Position numbers and translations under genes: made by a program
Assembly (NCBI GenBank): GCA_903893545.1
Contig: CAITMJ010000030.1
Location: 1-64,000, forward strand
Source: an uncultured Chlamydiae bacterium
GTDB taxonomy: Bacteria; Chlamydiota; Chlamydiia; Chlamydiales; SM23-39
Length of the DNA: 64,000 nucleotides
Direction: 5' to 3'
The notes under the pieces: generated by a model
The model's database searches: none
What the model saw: the letters and a program-made list of their open reading frames with translations, nothing else
Told to the model about the DNA's origin: nothing
Part shown: positions 32,616 to 42,153 of the stretch, in pieces
Layout of the letters: the number at the start of each line of letters is the position of its first letter
Numbering within the stretch: the first letter of the stretch is position 1

Positions 32616-34721
32616 TCAGATCTTTTCTCGTTTGGGGTACTTGACCCGGACGTGCTGGACAAGAAGGAGGGATTTGACAAGAGTGCGCTTGACTTTGGTC
32701 AGCTCTTCAAAGGTGAGCTGACAATCTTCGAACTGCCCTTCTTCGGCTTTTTCTGCGACAAGGCGGTTGATCAGGTCGATGAGGGTTTCTTCCGTGATGG
32801 TTTCTAAGGAACGAGATGCCGCTTCCACGGTGTCGCAAATCATGATGATCGCCGATTCTTTGGAGCGGGGTTTTGGGCCTGGATAGCGAAAGGCCGTTTC
32901 GTCGACTTCTTCTTTCTTGCCCCCTTTCAATTCGAGCTGCTTGCGATAGAAGTAGTAGACAAGCGTCGTGCCGTGATGCTCGAGGATAATGTCGATAAAC
33001 GCGCGGGGAAGATGGTGTTTTTTCGCCAGTATTTGCCCATCGGTGACGTGAGAGATGATCACTTGGGCCGATTCGAGTGGAGTGAGCAGTTGATGGATAT
33101 TGACGGCGCCTTGCTGATTTTCGGTATAGAACTGTGGGTTGAAAATCTTGCCGATGTCGTGATAGAGCGTTGCAACGCGGCAGAATAGGGCATGGGCGCC
33201 AATGGCAGCGGCGCAGTTTTCTGCCAGATTGCCGAGGACTAGAGAGTGTTGGTAGGTTCCAGGTACTTCCATCGCCATACGGCGGAGCAGTTCATTGCTC
33301 GGATCCATAAATTCCATGAGAGTCATATCAGTTTGGACCCCAAAGAGCGATTCGAGGGCAGGCAAGAGGCCTACGACGAGCACGGCCGTGAGGAAAAAGA
33401 AGATAAACGAGGAACCGATGTCTAGGCAAAGACTTGCCGACCAAAGGTGATCTTCACTGAAAGAATAGGCAAAGAGAACCGGAATGGCAGAGGCCCACGA
33501 TTTCATGCACACTGAAAACACCTCTTTTCTCTTTCGAAGTCCTTTTGTGCTGATGATTACAACGATTGAGGTGACAAGGTTGAGCACGAGAAAGCGGCTG
33601 TGGTCGACGGCGAGACTCACAGAAAGGATAATTGAGAGGAAAGTCGCTGCAAAAAGAGCTGTCCTCGGCGAAAGGAGGATGCAGATTAAAATCGTAGCAA
33701 AGGGGGCGACGATCGGATAGCGAACGCCTTCGATCATGTTCGATGCGTTCTTCAAAAGAACAAATTCTGTGAGCTTGGCAAACAGGAGCGTTAAGATGAC
33801 GATACAGACAAAAAGAGATACCTGCTGAATCGAGCGGACAAAGGTCGGCTGGCTAATGCGAAAATAAAGGGCGCTGATGAAGACGAAAATAAAAGAGAGA
33901 AGCAAGCTTGCGAGGATTGTCAGAGGATCTTCTAGCTTCCGGCTGAGAGAAAGCGCGCTCTTCATCGATTGCATCATCGTCAGATGGCGAGAACTGATCT
34001 GTTCTCCCTGGTTGATAATGCGCGTTCCCGCCTGGACGAGGGTCATTTTTTCAGGGACGGTCCGCGTCACTTGAGAGCGGAGCGAGTGGGCCAGTGCAGA
34101 ATCGTCGACAAGGGTCCATTTGTGCCGCTCGAAGGACGCAGTTACGTAGGCAACGGTTTCTTCGTGGAAAGAATCGCTGCTCCCCAGTTGCTGGCTGACC
34201 TGCCCCCAAAAATCACTGGGCAATTGTAAGGTCGCTTCTGGGATGTATTCATAGTAGGAGCTAGTGGAGACGTTGAGTTCTTTGATTTTTTGAATCGTCC
34301 TCGGATCGGTAAAGCGCGCTTCTAAGAGGAGAGTTTCCATCTGGTCGACGGCTTTGTACATCTCCTCGAACGTGCTCGATGGCGAGGACTTTCGCCACTC
34401 TCGATCGTGAATAAGCCGATTTTCAAGCTCAAAGCGAACGTCGCGGACCTCTTTATCCTCGATCTGGTAGATCGCCCCGATGTCCTTCATCGCCTGTTGT
34501 TTTAAGATCAGCGTCGTCTCGTAATCGGGAAACTCGAAATCGATCTGTGCAACGATGTAGCGGGGCGCAGTTGCGTTGAGCTCCAAGACCTCGAGGCGAA
34601 CCTCGCGAAAGTGGAGAAATAGAGCAAGACCGATCACACAAACGATGCCGACTAAAAGGCGCCATCCACGGTCATCGAGGAAAAGCCACGCCTTAAACCG
34701 GCCTAGCCAATGATTTTTCAT
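32616..34721 (-). CDS. 7TM-HD phosphohydrolase (PgpH-like)
   Basis: A 701-residue protein: one N-terminal membrane segment (about 20-38), an extracytoplasmic domain (about 40-265), seven membrane segments (about 265-460) and a cytoplasmic HD domain (about 480-690) with YHDIGK near residue 520 and EHHGTTLVYYFY near 585. This is the 7TMR-HD layout of PgpH, which degrades cyclic di-AMP. Chlamydiae make cyclic di-AMP, so this is a likely role. The C-terminus is basic. It is divergent from dnaX with a 61-base gap and ends at the bidirectional terminator. Confidence 0.88.
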   Translation of the reverse strand: MKNHWLGRFKAWLFLDDRGWRLLVGIVCVIGLALFLHFREVRLEVLELNATAPRYIVAQIDFEFPDYETTLILKQQAMKDIGAIYQIEDKEVRDVRFELENRLIHDREWRKSSPSSTFEEMYKAVDQMETLLLEARFTDPRTIQKIKELNVSTSSYYEYIPEATLQLPSDFWGQVSQQLGSSDSFHEETVAYVTASFERHKWTLVDDSALAHSLRSQVTRTVPEKMTLVQAGTRIINQGEQISSRHLTMMQSMKSALSLSRKLEDPLTILASLLLSFIFVFISALYFRISQPTFVRSIQQVSLFVCIVILTLLFAKLTEFVLLKNASNMIEGVRYPIVAPFATILICILLSPRTALFAATFLSIILSVSLAVDHSRFLVLNLVTSIVVIISTKGLRKRKEVFSVCMKSWASAIPVLFAYSFSEDHLWSASLCLDIGSSFIFFFLTAVLVVGLLPALESLFGVQTDMTLMEFMDPSNELLRRMAMEVPGTYQHSLVLGNLAENCAAAIGAHALFCRVATLYHDIGKIFNPQFYTENQQGAVNIHQLLTPLESAQVIISHVTDGQILAKKHHLPRAFIDIILEHHGTTLVYYFYRKQLELKGGKKEEVDETAFRYPGPKPRSKESAIIMICDTVEAASRSLETITEETLIDLINRLVAEKAEEGQFEDCQLTFEELTKVKRTLVKSLLLVQHVRVKYPKREKI

Positions 34722-34782
34722 ATTCTTACTCTATCAAATCTTTCCCTATTTTGTCCTAATCTGTTATGTTTCTTTTCAGAAT

Positions 34783-36348
34783 ATGACACAAAAATATCAA
34801 GTTCTTGCACGCAAATATCGCCCCCAGCGCTTTTCCGACGTCGTCGGACAAGAAGCGACCCTTCAGACCCTAAAAAATGCCCTTCGCCGCGGACATCTAG
34901 CCCACGCCTACCTTTTTTCCGGCTCTAGAGGCATCGGCAAAACGACCCTCGCGCGCCTCTTTGCCAAAGCTCTTAACTGCACCGCGATAGAAGCGGATGG
35001 CGAACCGTGCAATCAGTGCCCGTCTTGCCTCGATATTCTCTCAGGCCAATCGCTCGATGTCATTGAAATCGACGGCGCGTCTAACCGCGGCATCGACGAT
35101 ATCCGCCAAATCAATGAGACGGTTGGGTTTGCCCCGAGCCACGGCAAATACAAGATCTACATCATCGATGAAGTCCACATGCTCACAAAAGAAGCGTTTA
35201 ACGCGCTTCTAAAAACTCTCGAAGAGCCTCCCGAGCAGGCCAAATTTTTCTTTGCGACGACAGAGCCGCATAAAGTTCTCCCCACCATCCTCAGCCGTTG
35301 CCAGCGCTTCGATCTCGGCCGCCTTCTCCCCTCTCAAATCGTCGCCAAACTCGAGGCCATTGCAAAGGATCTCAATCGAGCTGTTGAAATGGAGGCGATC
35401 CACCTCCTTGCCCACCACGCAGATGGATCTCTTCGCGATGCCGAATCGCTCTTCGATCAAATCCTCTGCTTTTCCGATGCCGCCATCACCGCCGCCGATG
35501 TAAGAGCAGCGCTTGGCCTCGTCCCGCAAGATCTCTTCTTCTCCCTCGATCGAGCCTTTGGAGAACATCGCCTGGCCGCCGCATTTGAACTTGTCGACGA
35601 GCTTTTTCGATCGGGTAAAGACCTCTCCCACTTCCTCGAAGAGCTCATCGAACACTATAGGCACATTGCCGTGGTCAAAACACGCGGCAAAGAGGCCCTC
35701 GGATTTACCTCAGCTCTGGCCTCGCTCTATAGTACCGCCGCAACGCTCTACTCGCAGCCTCAGAGCCTGGCCATCCTCGATCTTCTTCTCAAAGCAGAGA
35801 CGCAATTTTCTCGAAGCGCTAACCCTCGCACCTCTCTTGAGCTCCTCTTACTCCAGGTCCTGCGCATCAAACATCGGGTCCCGATCGAAGTGCTCATCCG
35901 CCGCCTCTCCGAGCTCGAAGAAAAGCTAGCAGAAACACGCGGGCAGGAACCTCCTTCTCTTAAGCAAGAAGAGTCGATAGAACCAGAACCTGTGATAGAG
36001 GTGCCCGTCCTGCCAGAGGTTCAAGAGACCCTGGCGAAAGCTCCAGAGCTCAGGCCCCAAGAAACAACGCCTTCCCCAGTAGTAGAGCCGGAAATAAAAC
36101 AAGAACCTCTCCTGCCCAAGGTTCAAAAGTCCGCAATAGAAGCTCCTCCTGAGCTCAAAGCCGTTCCCTTTACTCTAGCACAGCCGACTCCGAGTCCAAA
36201 TTCACAAAATCTGACGGCGAGCAGCATGCCTATCCTTAAGCCAACGCCACAAAAAAGCGAAAGTAGCCAGCCCCCTTCCAAACATCCGAGTCATTATGCT
36301 ACACTGATGCGCTTTGCGGCCGTCGAGCTCGAGGGCACTGTTAAATAA
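34783..36348 (+). CDS. dnaX: DNA polymerase III subunit gamma/tau
   Basis: A 521-residue clamp-loader ATPase. Residues 1-220 carry the AAA+ core: Walker A GSRGIGKTT near 46-54, a zinc module with CNQCPSC near 76-82, Walker B IIDEVHML near 128, and the arginine-finger motif LSRCQRF. A helical clamp-loader domain follows to about 375. The C-terminal 135 residues are low-complexity, rich in Pro, Glu and Lys, and short for a tau tail, ending in YATLMRFAAVELEGTVK. I saw no A-run followed by a stable hairpin of the E. coli frameshift type. ybaB follows 14 bases later, the usual gene pair. Confidence 0.96.
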   Translation: MTQKYQVLARKYRPQRFSDVVGQEATLQTLKNALRRGHLAHAYLFSGSRGIGKTTLARLFAKALNCTAIEADGEPCNQCPSCLDILSGQSLDVIEIDGASNRGIDDIRQINETVGFAPSHGKYKIYIIDEVHMLTKEAFNALLKTLEEPPEQAKFFFATTEPHKVLPTILSRCQRFDLGRLLPSQIVAKLEAIAKDLNRAVEMEAIHLLAHHADGSLRDAESLFDQILCFSDAAITAADVRAALGLVPQDLFFSLDRAFGEHRLAAAFELVDELFRSGKDLSHFLEELIEHYRHIAVVKTRGKEALGFTSALASLYSTAATLYSQPQSLAILDLLLKAETQFSRSANPRTSLELLLLQVLRIKHRVPIEVLIRRLSELEEKLAETRGQEPPSLKQEESIEPEPVIEVPVLPEVQETLAKAPELRPQETTPSPVVEPEIKQEPLLPKVQKSAIEAPPELKAVPFTLAQPTPSPNSQNLTASSMPILKPTPQKSESSQPPSKHPSHYATLMRFAAVELEGTVK

Positions 36349-36362
36349 AAATTGGAGTATTT

Positions 36363-36662
36363 ATGGGAAGCGGTTTTTCCAAAATGAAAAAGCAAGCTAA
36401 ACTAATGCAAGAACAGTTTAGCCAGGCGCGCGAGCAAATCAGCACTAAAATAGTTGAGGGAAGTGCTGGAAACGGTCTAGTCACAGTCACTCTCAATGGA
36501 GAGAAACAACTTAAAAAAATTGCCATCCGCCCAGAATGCGTCAATCCCAATGATATCGACGGTCTCCAAGACCTCATCATCGCTGCCTTTGAAGACGCCT
36601 CTAAGAAATTAGATTCCGAAGACCAAAACAACGGCTACGGACAATTCCCCTTCTTCCAATAG
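36363..36662 (+). CDS. ybaB: YbaB/EbfC nucleoid-associated protein
   Basis: A 99-residue DNA-binding protein that forms dimers and bends or bridges DNA. The N-terminus GSGFSKMKKQAKLMQEQF and the middle GNGLVTVTLNGEKQLKKI fit the family. It follows dnaX by 14 bases with TGGAG ahead of the ATG, as in many bacteria, and ends 7 bases from the convergent ptsI. Confidence 0.93.
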   Translation: MGSGFSKMKKQAKLMQEQFSQAREQISTKIVEGSAGNGLVTVTLNGEKQLKKIAIRPECVNPNDIDGLQDLIIAAFEDASKKLDSEDQNNGYGQFPFFQ

Positions 36663-36669
36663 AAAATCA

Positions 36670-38436
36670 TTAGCGAACGGTTTCTGCGGCGAGATACTCT
36701 TTGAGCTCTTGCGCGGCGGTGTGTTCGAGCGCTCCTTCGGCAAGGCGGCAGGCCTCGAGGATACGCCATTTGCGAATGGTGTGTTTGACAATCGGGATGT
36801 GGCGAACAGCGACGGAGAACTCTCGAATGCCGAGGCCTAGAAGGAGCGGGATAAGGCTTGGGTCTGCTGCGCACTCTCCACAGAGGATCACGGGTTTACG
36901 AGCGCAGTTCGAAGAGGCGACGACCATGCGGATGAGCCGGAGGATGCTCGGGTGAGTCGAGAAATAGAGTTCGACGGTGTGCGGATTGCTCCGATCGGCG
37001 GCCATGACGTATTGGACAAGGTCGTTGGTTCCAATGGAGAGAAAGTCGGCCTCTTGCGCAAGTGAGTCGCACATGATGGCGCTCGATGGGACTTCGATCA
37101 TACATCCAACGGGGATGGTTTTTGCAAACTTGATCCCTTTTTCTTTGAGCTCTTTACAGATCTTTTTGACAAACGCCTGCACTTGTCTTAGCTCTGAGAT
37201 GTCGGAGACCATGGGGATGAGGATGTGGATCTCCCCAAATGCGCTTGCGCGGATGATCGCGCGAAGTTGCGCTTCTAAAAGCTCGGGGAAGCGGAGAAGG
37301 AAGCGAATCGCGCGGCAACCGAGGGCCGGGTTGAGTTCATGCCCGATTTGCGCAAAATATTTCGCATCCCGCTGTTCGGGGAGAAGATCTACTTTTTTAT
37401 CGCCGCCGATATCGAAGATTCGGATGACAAGAGGGCGACCTCGAAGTTGACGCGCCATCTTTTTATAGATCTCAAATTGCTCTTCCTCTGAGGGGAATTC
37501 CTTTTTGGACAAAAAGAGATATTCGGAGCGGAATAGACCGACGCCAAGAGCTCCATTTTTCAAAATGAGGTCGACTTCTTTCGGGTTTTCTAGGTTGGCA
37601 AAAATTCGCACTTCGTACCCATCAACCGTTTCCCCTTTGAGGTGGGTCGAGCTTTTTAAGAGTTTATAGCTCTCTTGCTGCGTCCGTTTGATAGCCTGGT
37701 ATTTTTTCAGCGTTTTTCGATTTGGGTTGATAATCACAAGGCCTTGTGAGCCATCGACGACAAGAGATTGAAGTTCTATGCGCTTGAAGAGCTTGATGTC
37801 GATGTTGGCGACAAATGGAATACCTTTTGCGCGGGCGATGATGGCTGCATGGGAAGTGATCCCTCCTGCCGCTGTCACAAATGCGCTGACAAGGGAGGAA
37901 TTGGCTTCCACAGTCTCCGAAGGGACGAGTTCATGGGTGAGGATGATGGAATTATTCGGGATCTCTGACATTTTGGTCCGCTGAAGCGGACAAAGATGGT
38001 TTAAAATCCGCCTGGAGACGTCGACAAGATCGCGGACTCGTTCTTGGAAATAGCTATCCTGAAGCTTGCTGAATCTTTTTTTGTATTCTTCAATCAGGTG
38101 GTGAAAGACCGATTCGGTATTCCGCTGCAGGTCCCGAATTTTATCCTCCATGACGGTGGTCATCATGGGATCTTGCATCATCTCGAGGTGCGTTCCCAAG
38201 ATCGCAACAATTTCCGGGGGACCTTCATGGAGCGACATCTTTCGGAGGCGCTCTAGATCTTCGCGGCTCTGATGGAGAGCTTTCCGATAGCGATCGACTT
38301 CTCGATCGATATCTTTGTCCGAAATCTCCACTTCCTGCACATCTTCTTCCCAATTCGAGAAGAAAATAGGGAACCCAATACCAATCCCCTTACTGACAGG
38401 AAGCCCACGGAGAATAACCTCTTCGGCCGGAACCAT
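36670..38436 (-). CDS. ptsI: Phosphoenolpyruvate-protein phosphotransferase (PTS enzyme I)
   Basis: A 588-residue enzyme I that takes phosphate from PEP and passes it to HPr. The phospho-His domain has GGITSHAAIIARAKGIP near residue 195-210. The PEP-binding TIM barrel has GVGLFRSEYLFL and IGTNDLVQYVMAADRSN. The ATG at 38436 follows the ptsH stop by 1 base, with GGAG about 8 bases before. The frame is open to 38463 but that would overlap ptsH. No sugar-specific EII gene is in the window, so here the system probably works for regulation or with EIIA-like proteins elsewhere. Confidence 0.95.
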   Translation of the reverse strand: MVPAEEVILRGLPVSKGIGIGFPIFFSNWEEDVQEVEISDKDIDREVDRYRKALHQSREDLERLRKMSLHEGPPEIVAILGTHLEMMQDPMMTTVMEDKIRDLQRNTESVFHHLIEEYKKRFSKLQDSYFQERVRDLVDVSRRILNHLCPLQRTKMSEIPNNSIILTHELVPSETVEANSSLVSAFVTAAGGITSHAAIIARAKGIPFVANIDIKLFKRIELQSLVVDGSQGLVIINPNRKTLKKYQAIKRTQQESYKLLKSSTHLKGETVDGYEVRIFANLENPKEVDLILKNGALGVGLFRSEYLFLSKKEFPSEEEQFEIYKKMARQLRGRPLVIRIFDIGGDKKVDLLPEQRDAKYFAQIGHELNPALGCRAIRFLLRFPELLEAQLRAIIRASAFGEIHILIPMVSDISELRQVQAFVKKICKELKEKGIKFAKTIPVGCMIEVPSSAIMCDSLAQEADFLSIGTNDLVQYVMAADRSNPHTVELYFSTHPSILRLIRMVVASSNCARKPVILCGECAADPSLIPLLLGLGIREFSVAVRHIPIVKHTIRKWRILEACRLAEGALEHTAAQELKEYLAAETVR

Positions 38437-38437
38437 A

Positions 38438-38707
38438 TTATTTTTCTCCAAACTCTTCTTCAAACGCTCGGCAAAGATGATCCATGGTCGGCTCCGCGTC
38501 TATCCCTTCAATGGTGATCGTAATCTGCGAATTTTTTTTCGCCGCAAGCATGAGAATGCTCATAATACTTCGAGCATTGATCGTCTCTTCTTTATAAGTA
38601 AATAGAACTGATGATTTACATGGTTGCAAAAGTTTTACGATTGCAGCAGCAGGTCGAGTATGCAGTCCTAAAGAATTTTTCACTTTTACTTTACGCACGA
38701 GCTTCAC
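38438..38707 (-). CDS. ptsH: Phosphocarrier protein HPr
   Basis: An 89-residue HPr. The active His lies in SLGLHTRPAAA near residue 15, and the regulatory Ser in NARSIMSILML near 46, the site used by HPr kinase. The GTG at 38707 overlaps the hprK stop by 17 bases. ptsI follows at once. Both phosphorylation sites are intact, so HPr can be controlled by PEP and by ATP through HprK. Confidence 0.95.
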   Translation of the reverse strand: MKLVRKVKVKNSLGLHTRPAAAIVKLLQPCKSSVLFTYKEETINARSIMSILMLAAKKNSQITITIEGIDAEPTMDHLCRAFEEEFGEK

Positions 38708-39650
38708 GTTCTATCCTTTTTTTCTGACGACGCGCGATCGCCTCGAGGAGTTTCGCATTGAATTCTTTGGCAGAGTTATATCCCATATCTTTTAAGCGGT
38801 GGTTGAGGGCAATGGTTTCGAGCAATAAGACAACATCGCGGCCAGGCTTGACCGGCAAGATGTGATAAGGAACGCTAACGCTTAAAATATCGATAAATTT
38901 GTCATCTAAGCCGACTCTATCATAAAAATGTTGATCGTCCCACTCTTCGAGTTTTACGACAATGTCGATCCCTTTATCTGGGCGGACGCAAACAGCGCCG
39001 TAGAGATGGGCGACATTGATAATGCCAATGCCTCGAATCTCCATCAAATGGCGAGTAAGCTCTGGTCCGCAACCGACTAAGTAAGCCCCTTCTTTCTTTT
39101 TGACGCGGACGACATCGTCTGAGATAAGCCGATGGCCTCGCTCGATGAGGCCGAGCGCCGCCTCGCTTTTTCCCACAGAGGACTCCCCTTGGATGAGAAC
39201 GCCGACCCCAAAGACCTCAACTAACGTGCCGTGCAGCGTGATGCTGGGAGAAAATTCTTCGAGAAGGAGAAAAGTGATCCGGCTTAAGAGATTGGTCGCA
39301 GTAAGACCCGCTTTAAAAAGAGGGATCCGATTTTTTTCGCACATCGCAACCATCTCCTTAGACGGCTTACAGCCTCTGGCGATAATGACAAAAGGAGTGG
39401 AAGGGGTTAAGATCGACTCTAAGCGAAGCTCTCTTGTCTTAGCATCAATTTCTCGTAAATACTCAATCTCTTGCTTTCCAAATACGAGCACCCTAGCAAG
39501 GACATGTCCTTTTAAATACCCTGAAAGACTAAGGCCCGGACGCTGTACTTCTGGCTTATTGATCCGACGCGACAAACCGCTGCCTCCCGTCATCAGGACG
39601 AGGCCTAAGTACTTCCCATGCTGCTCGTAAAAATGTTGCACTAAATACAT
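38691..39650 (-). CDS. hprK: HPr kinase/phosphorylase
   Basis: A 319-residue enzyme that adds or removes phosphate on HPr Ser-46 depending on ATP, Pi and PPi. The N-terminal domain covers about 1-130. The catalytic domain has the P-loop QGESSVGKSEAALGLIERGH near 153-172, SDDVVRV, and the signature MEIRGIGIINV near 202-212. It starts 1 base after the SUKH-like gene stop and overlaps ptsH by 17 bases. PPi-dependent PFK nearby ties PPi levels to both glycolysis and HprK, which is inference. Confidence 0.95.
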   Translation of the reverse strand: MYLVQHFYEQHGKYLGLVLMTGGSGLSRRINKPEVQRPGLSLSGYLKGHVLARVLVFGKQEIEYLREIDAKTRELRLESILTPSTPFVIIARGCKPSKEMVAMCEKNRIPLFKAGLTATNLLSRITFLLLEEFSPSITLHGTLVEVFGVGVLIQGESSVGKSEAALGLIERGHRLISDDVVRVKKKEGAYLVGCGPELTRHLMEIRGIGIINVAHLYGAVCVRPDKGIDIVVKLEEWDDQHFYDRVGLDDKFIDILSVSVPYHILPVKPGRDVVLLLETIALNHRLKDMGYNSAKEFNAKLLEAIARRQKKRIEREARA

Positions 39651-39651
39651 A

Positions 39652-40458
39652 CTACGATGACCTATACATCCCCTCTAAAAAGGCAGTCAGCCATTCTAAA
39701 AATGTAGGGTAAGCGAGATTTTCTGACCATACCTTCCGATCGCTAATATCTGAAACAGTTGTTTCAATACTAGAAAAGTAGACATTTCCCATTTCGCTTC
39801 CCGGATACCATTCTGCATTAAAACACTGAAAACTTCCTACACCATATTCTTCATAGAACGGGAAAAGTGAGTCGGGAGAGAGCCAGGCATCCCCCATGCG
39901 AAGCAATTTATCAGACCCTAAGCACGCATTGATCAGTCGATTTTGAGCGTCCTCTATCTCTTCTAGCGGCAATAATCCCAATTCTGTCAATTTTCCAAAT
40001 CCGTTATGCAATTGTAAAAAAGCCCAATAATCATGTGGTAAATTCTTTGACAACATCTTCTTTGCCCAGTCAATCTCCTCATCATCTGCTGGCGGCAACC
40101 CCCGGAAAAAACAGGAATTATCGCCAAGGCTATATACTAACTCCGCTCGCCAAGGCTCTTCTTCTGTCTGCCTACATACGACTACTGCCACATCGTCGAG
40201 CCGATCGAAGAAATCATCGAGAATCGCGGTCGCCTTCGGATGAAATCCAAATTGACTCAGCCAAAATTCCCGAGAGAACTCTACACGGTCTTCCATCGAA
40301 ACGCGCGAGAGCTCAAACCAACTTCTAGAAAGCCCCGTTCTTTCGATCTCTTCCCAAGAAAGATTTTCCTCTTCACTTAAGAACCTTACTTCTTTAAAAT
40401 GAGGATCATGGTTTCCTTCAACCCGAAAGAAATCACGAATCTGTGAATTCATTTTCAT
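39652..40458 (-). CDS. SMI1/KNR4 (SUKH)-like protein
   Basis: A 268-residue soluble acidic protein. The part LPHDYWAFLQLHNGFGKL near residue 142-159, followed by GLLPLEEIEDAQ, has the pattern of SUKH (SMI1/KNR4) domains, and the end ENLAYPTFLEWLTAFLEG fits their last helix. SUKH proteins serve as immunity proteins to bacterial toxins or as binding modules. Here the gene is the first of the operon with hprK, ptsH and ptsI and lies only 1 base from hprK, so a regulatory partner role is possible. The family call is from memory. Confidence 0.6.
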   Translation of the reverse strand: MKMNSQIRDFFRVEGNHDPHFKEVRFLSEEENLSWEEIERTGLSRSWFELSRVSMEDRVEFSREFWLSQFGFHPKATAILDDFFDRLDDVAVVVCRQTEEEPWRAELVYSLGDNSCFFRGLPPADDEEIDWAKKMLSKNLPHDYWAFLQLHNGFGKLTELGLLPLEEIEDAQNRLINACLGSDKLLRMGDAWLSPDSLFPFYEEYGVGSFQCFNAEWYPGSEMGNVYFSSIETTVSDISDRKVWSENLAYPTFLEWLTAFLEGMYRSS

Positions 40459-40541
40459 TTATCAAATGGTACTTGGAATTCCCACTCTGTCATAAATAAA
40501 AAAAAATTGAAATAACTTTCTGGATTTTGAGGTTGTTTGTG

Positions 40542-40547
40542 TATAAT
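40542..40547 (+). promoter_or_regulatory. Candidate -10 box upstream of PPi-PFK
   Basis: A perfect TATAAT at 40542-40547 lies 26 bases before the ATG at 40573. No good -35 sequence stands at 17 bases, so the call is weak. The divergent SUKH-hprK operon begins 84 bases to the left. Confidence 0.35.
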
Positions 40548-40572
40548 ATTCGGTCTTGTTGCGAGGAAAATT

Positions 40573-42153
40573 ATGATTGAAATGAGCCCTTTACAAAAAA
40601 AACGCCTGGCCTATCTCCCTAAAACTCCTCCGATTTTAAAAGAGGCAACCGTAGAAGCTTTTGCAGAGCATAAAGCGTTGCCTGAACTAGAAGCGCTATT
40701 CCCAAAGACCTTTCATGGAAAAACCTATCGTGTGATCAAATGGCATGCAAATGGAGTCAAGACGCTAAAAGTCGGCGTGATGTTTTCCGGAGGACAAGCA
40801 GCCGGTGGGCACAATGTCCTGACTGGTTTATTCGATGCGCTCTCCCCTCATTCCACCCTCATCGGTTTCTTGAATGGATTTTCTGGAATTCTCGACAATC
40901 AATACATCGAACTAAAAAAACCGCAGATCGATAGCGTCCGCAATCAAGGTGGATTTGATCTCATTGGAACGGGAAGAACAAAAGTAGAAACGGACGAGCA
41001 ACTAAAAAAAGCGGCCTCTACTGTAAAGCACCATCGCTTAGATGCGATTGTAGTGATCGGCGGCGATGATTCAAACACCAATAGCGCAGTGCTTGCGGAA
41101 TATTTTTTGCAGCAAGGGCTCCACACAAAAGTCATTGGAGTACCGAAGACAATCGATGGAGATCTTCGCAGTAAAGACATCGATATTTCCTTTGGCTTTG
41201 ATAGCGCGTGTAAAACCTATTCGGAACTGATTGGAAATATTGCGCGCGATGCGCTTTCTTCGAAAAAGTATTACCACTTCATCAAGCTGATGGGAAGATC
41301 TGCCTCCCACATCGCCCTCGAATGCGCCCTTGCAGTGCAAGTCAATTTAACGCTGATTGGGGAAGAAAAACTGACACTCGAAGAGATCGTACAAAGGATT
41401 GTCGATTTGATCGTGCAAAGATACAGGGCAAAAAAAGAGTACGGTATCGTGCTCATCCCAGAAGGGATCATCGAATTTATCCCAGAAATGCGAAATTTAA
41501 TCGCGGCGCTAAATCATCTTTTAGCCGAAGGGAACGCCCCTATAGAAAACGTCGTCCCTCTTTTGAAAAAAGAAGAGAGACAAACCTATTTAAAGCTGCC
41601 AGAGAGAATCCAAGCGCAGCTCCTTTTAGAGCGCGATCCGCATGGAAATATCAATGTGTCTCAAATTGAAACAGAGACCCTCTTTGTCGATCTTGTCAAA
41701 ACACGGCTCAAGGAACTTTCCTTTAAAGGCTCCTTCAATGCACTGCAGCATTTTTTTGGCTATGAAGGGAGATCGTGCCTACCTTCTAACTTCGATGCGA
41801 ATTATGGATATGCATTGGGACGCCTAGCTGCGCTAGGAGCAGAGGAAGGTCTTACGGGGGTTATCTGCGCGATCCGCAATCTCTCTAAATCCGCCGATCA
41901 GTGGGAGATGAAATTTGTCCCTATCGTCCAACTCATGCGCCTGGAAGTGCGGCATGCAAAACGGAAGCCAGTGATCGAAAAAGCACTCGTAGACCTGAAA
42001 GGCGCGCCGTATTTACATTATCTCCGAAAGAAAACAGATTGGGAAATTGACGATCATTACATTTACCCTGGGCCGATCCAATTTTTCGGCGACCCCGAGC
42101 TCACAGACTCTTGCCCGATCACACTCTCTTATTCGAAATCGGTTTCTAGCTGA
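40573..42153 (+). CDS. pfp: PPi-dependent 6-phosphofructokinase
   Basis: A 526-residue enzyme of the long PPi-PFK class (plant-beta-like), which converts fructose-6-phosphate to the 1,6-bisphosphate with pyrophosphate, reversibly. Marks are [15 protein letters not shown] near residue 66, [17 protein letters not shown] near 160 (GGDDS is the PPi-type sequence), VPKTIDGDL near 192, and [14 protein letters not shown] near 240. The ATG at 40573 has GAGGA 7 bases upstream; the ORF extends to 40537. Chlamydiae usually rely on PPi-PFK and lack an ATP enzyme. It overlaps the convergent MATE gene by 25 bases. Confidence 0.94.
   Translation: MIEMSPLQKKRLAYLPKTPPILKEATVEAFAEHKALPELEALFPKTFHGKTYRVIKWHANGVKTLKVGVMFSGGQAAGGHNVLTGLFDALSPHSTLIGFLNGFSGILDNQYIELKKPQIDSVRNQGGFDLIGTGRTKVETDEQLKKAASTVKHHRLDAIVVIGGDDSNTNSAVLAEYFLQQGLHTKVIGVPKTIDGDLRSKDIDISFGFDSACKTYSELIGNIARDALSSKKYYHFIKLMGRSASHIALECALAVQVNLTLIGEEKLTLEEIVQRIVDLIVQRYRAKKEYGIVLIPEGIIEFIPEMRNLIAALNHLLAEGNAPIENVVPLLKKEERQTYLKLPERIQAQLLLERDPHGNINVSQIETETLFVDLVKTRLKELSFKGSFNALQHFFGYEGRSCLPSNFDANYGYALGRLAALGAEEGLTGVICAIRNLSKSADQWEMKFVPIVQLMRLEVRHAKRKPVIEKALVDLKGAPYLHYLRKKTDWEIDDHYIYPGPIQFFGDPELTDSCPITLSYSKSVSS

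Noticed and set aside
34783-36348. Programmed frameshift for a short gamma form in dnaX
   Set aside because: No A-run with Shine-Dalgarno-like element and hairpin was found around the end of the ATPase domain.
40542-40547. Extended -10 promoter for PPi-PFK
   Set aside because: The TATAAT is perfect, but the bases before it are GTG rather than TGn and no -35 is placed well, so only a weak -10 call was kept.
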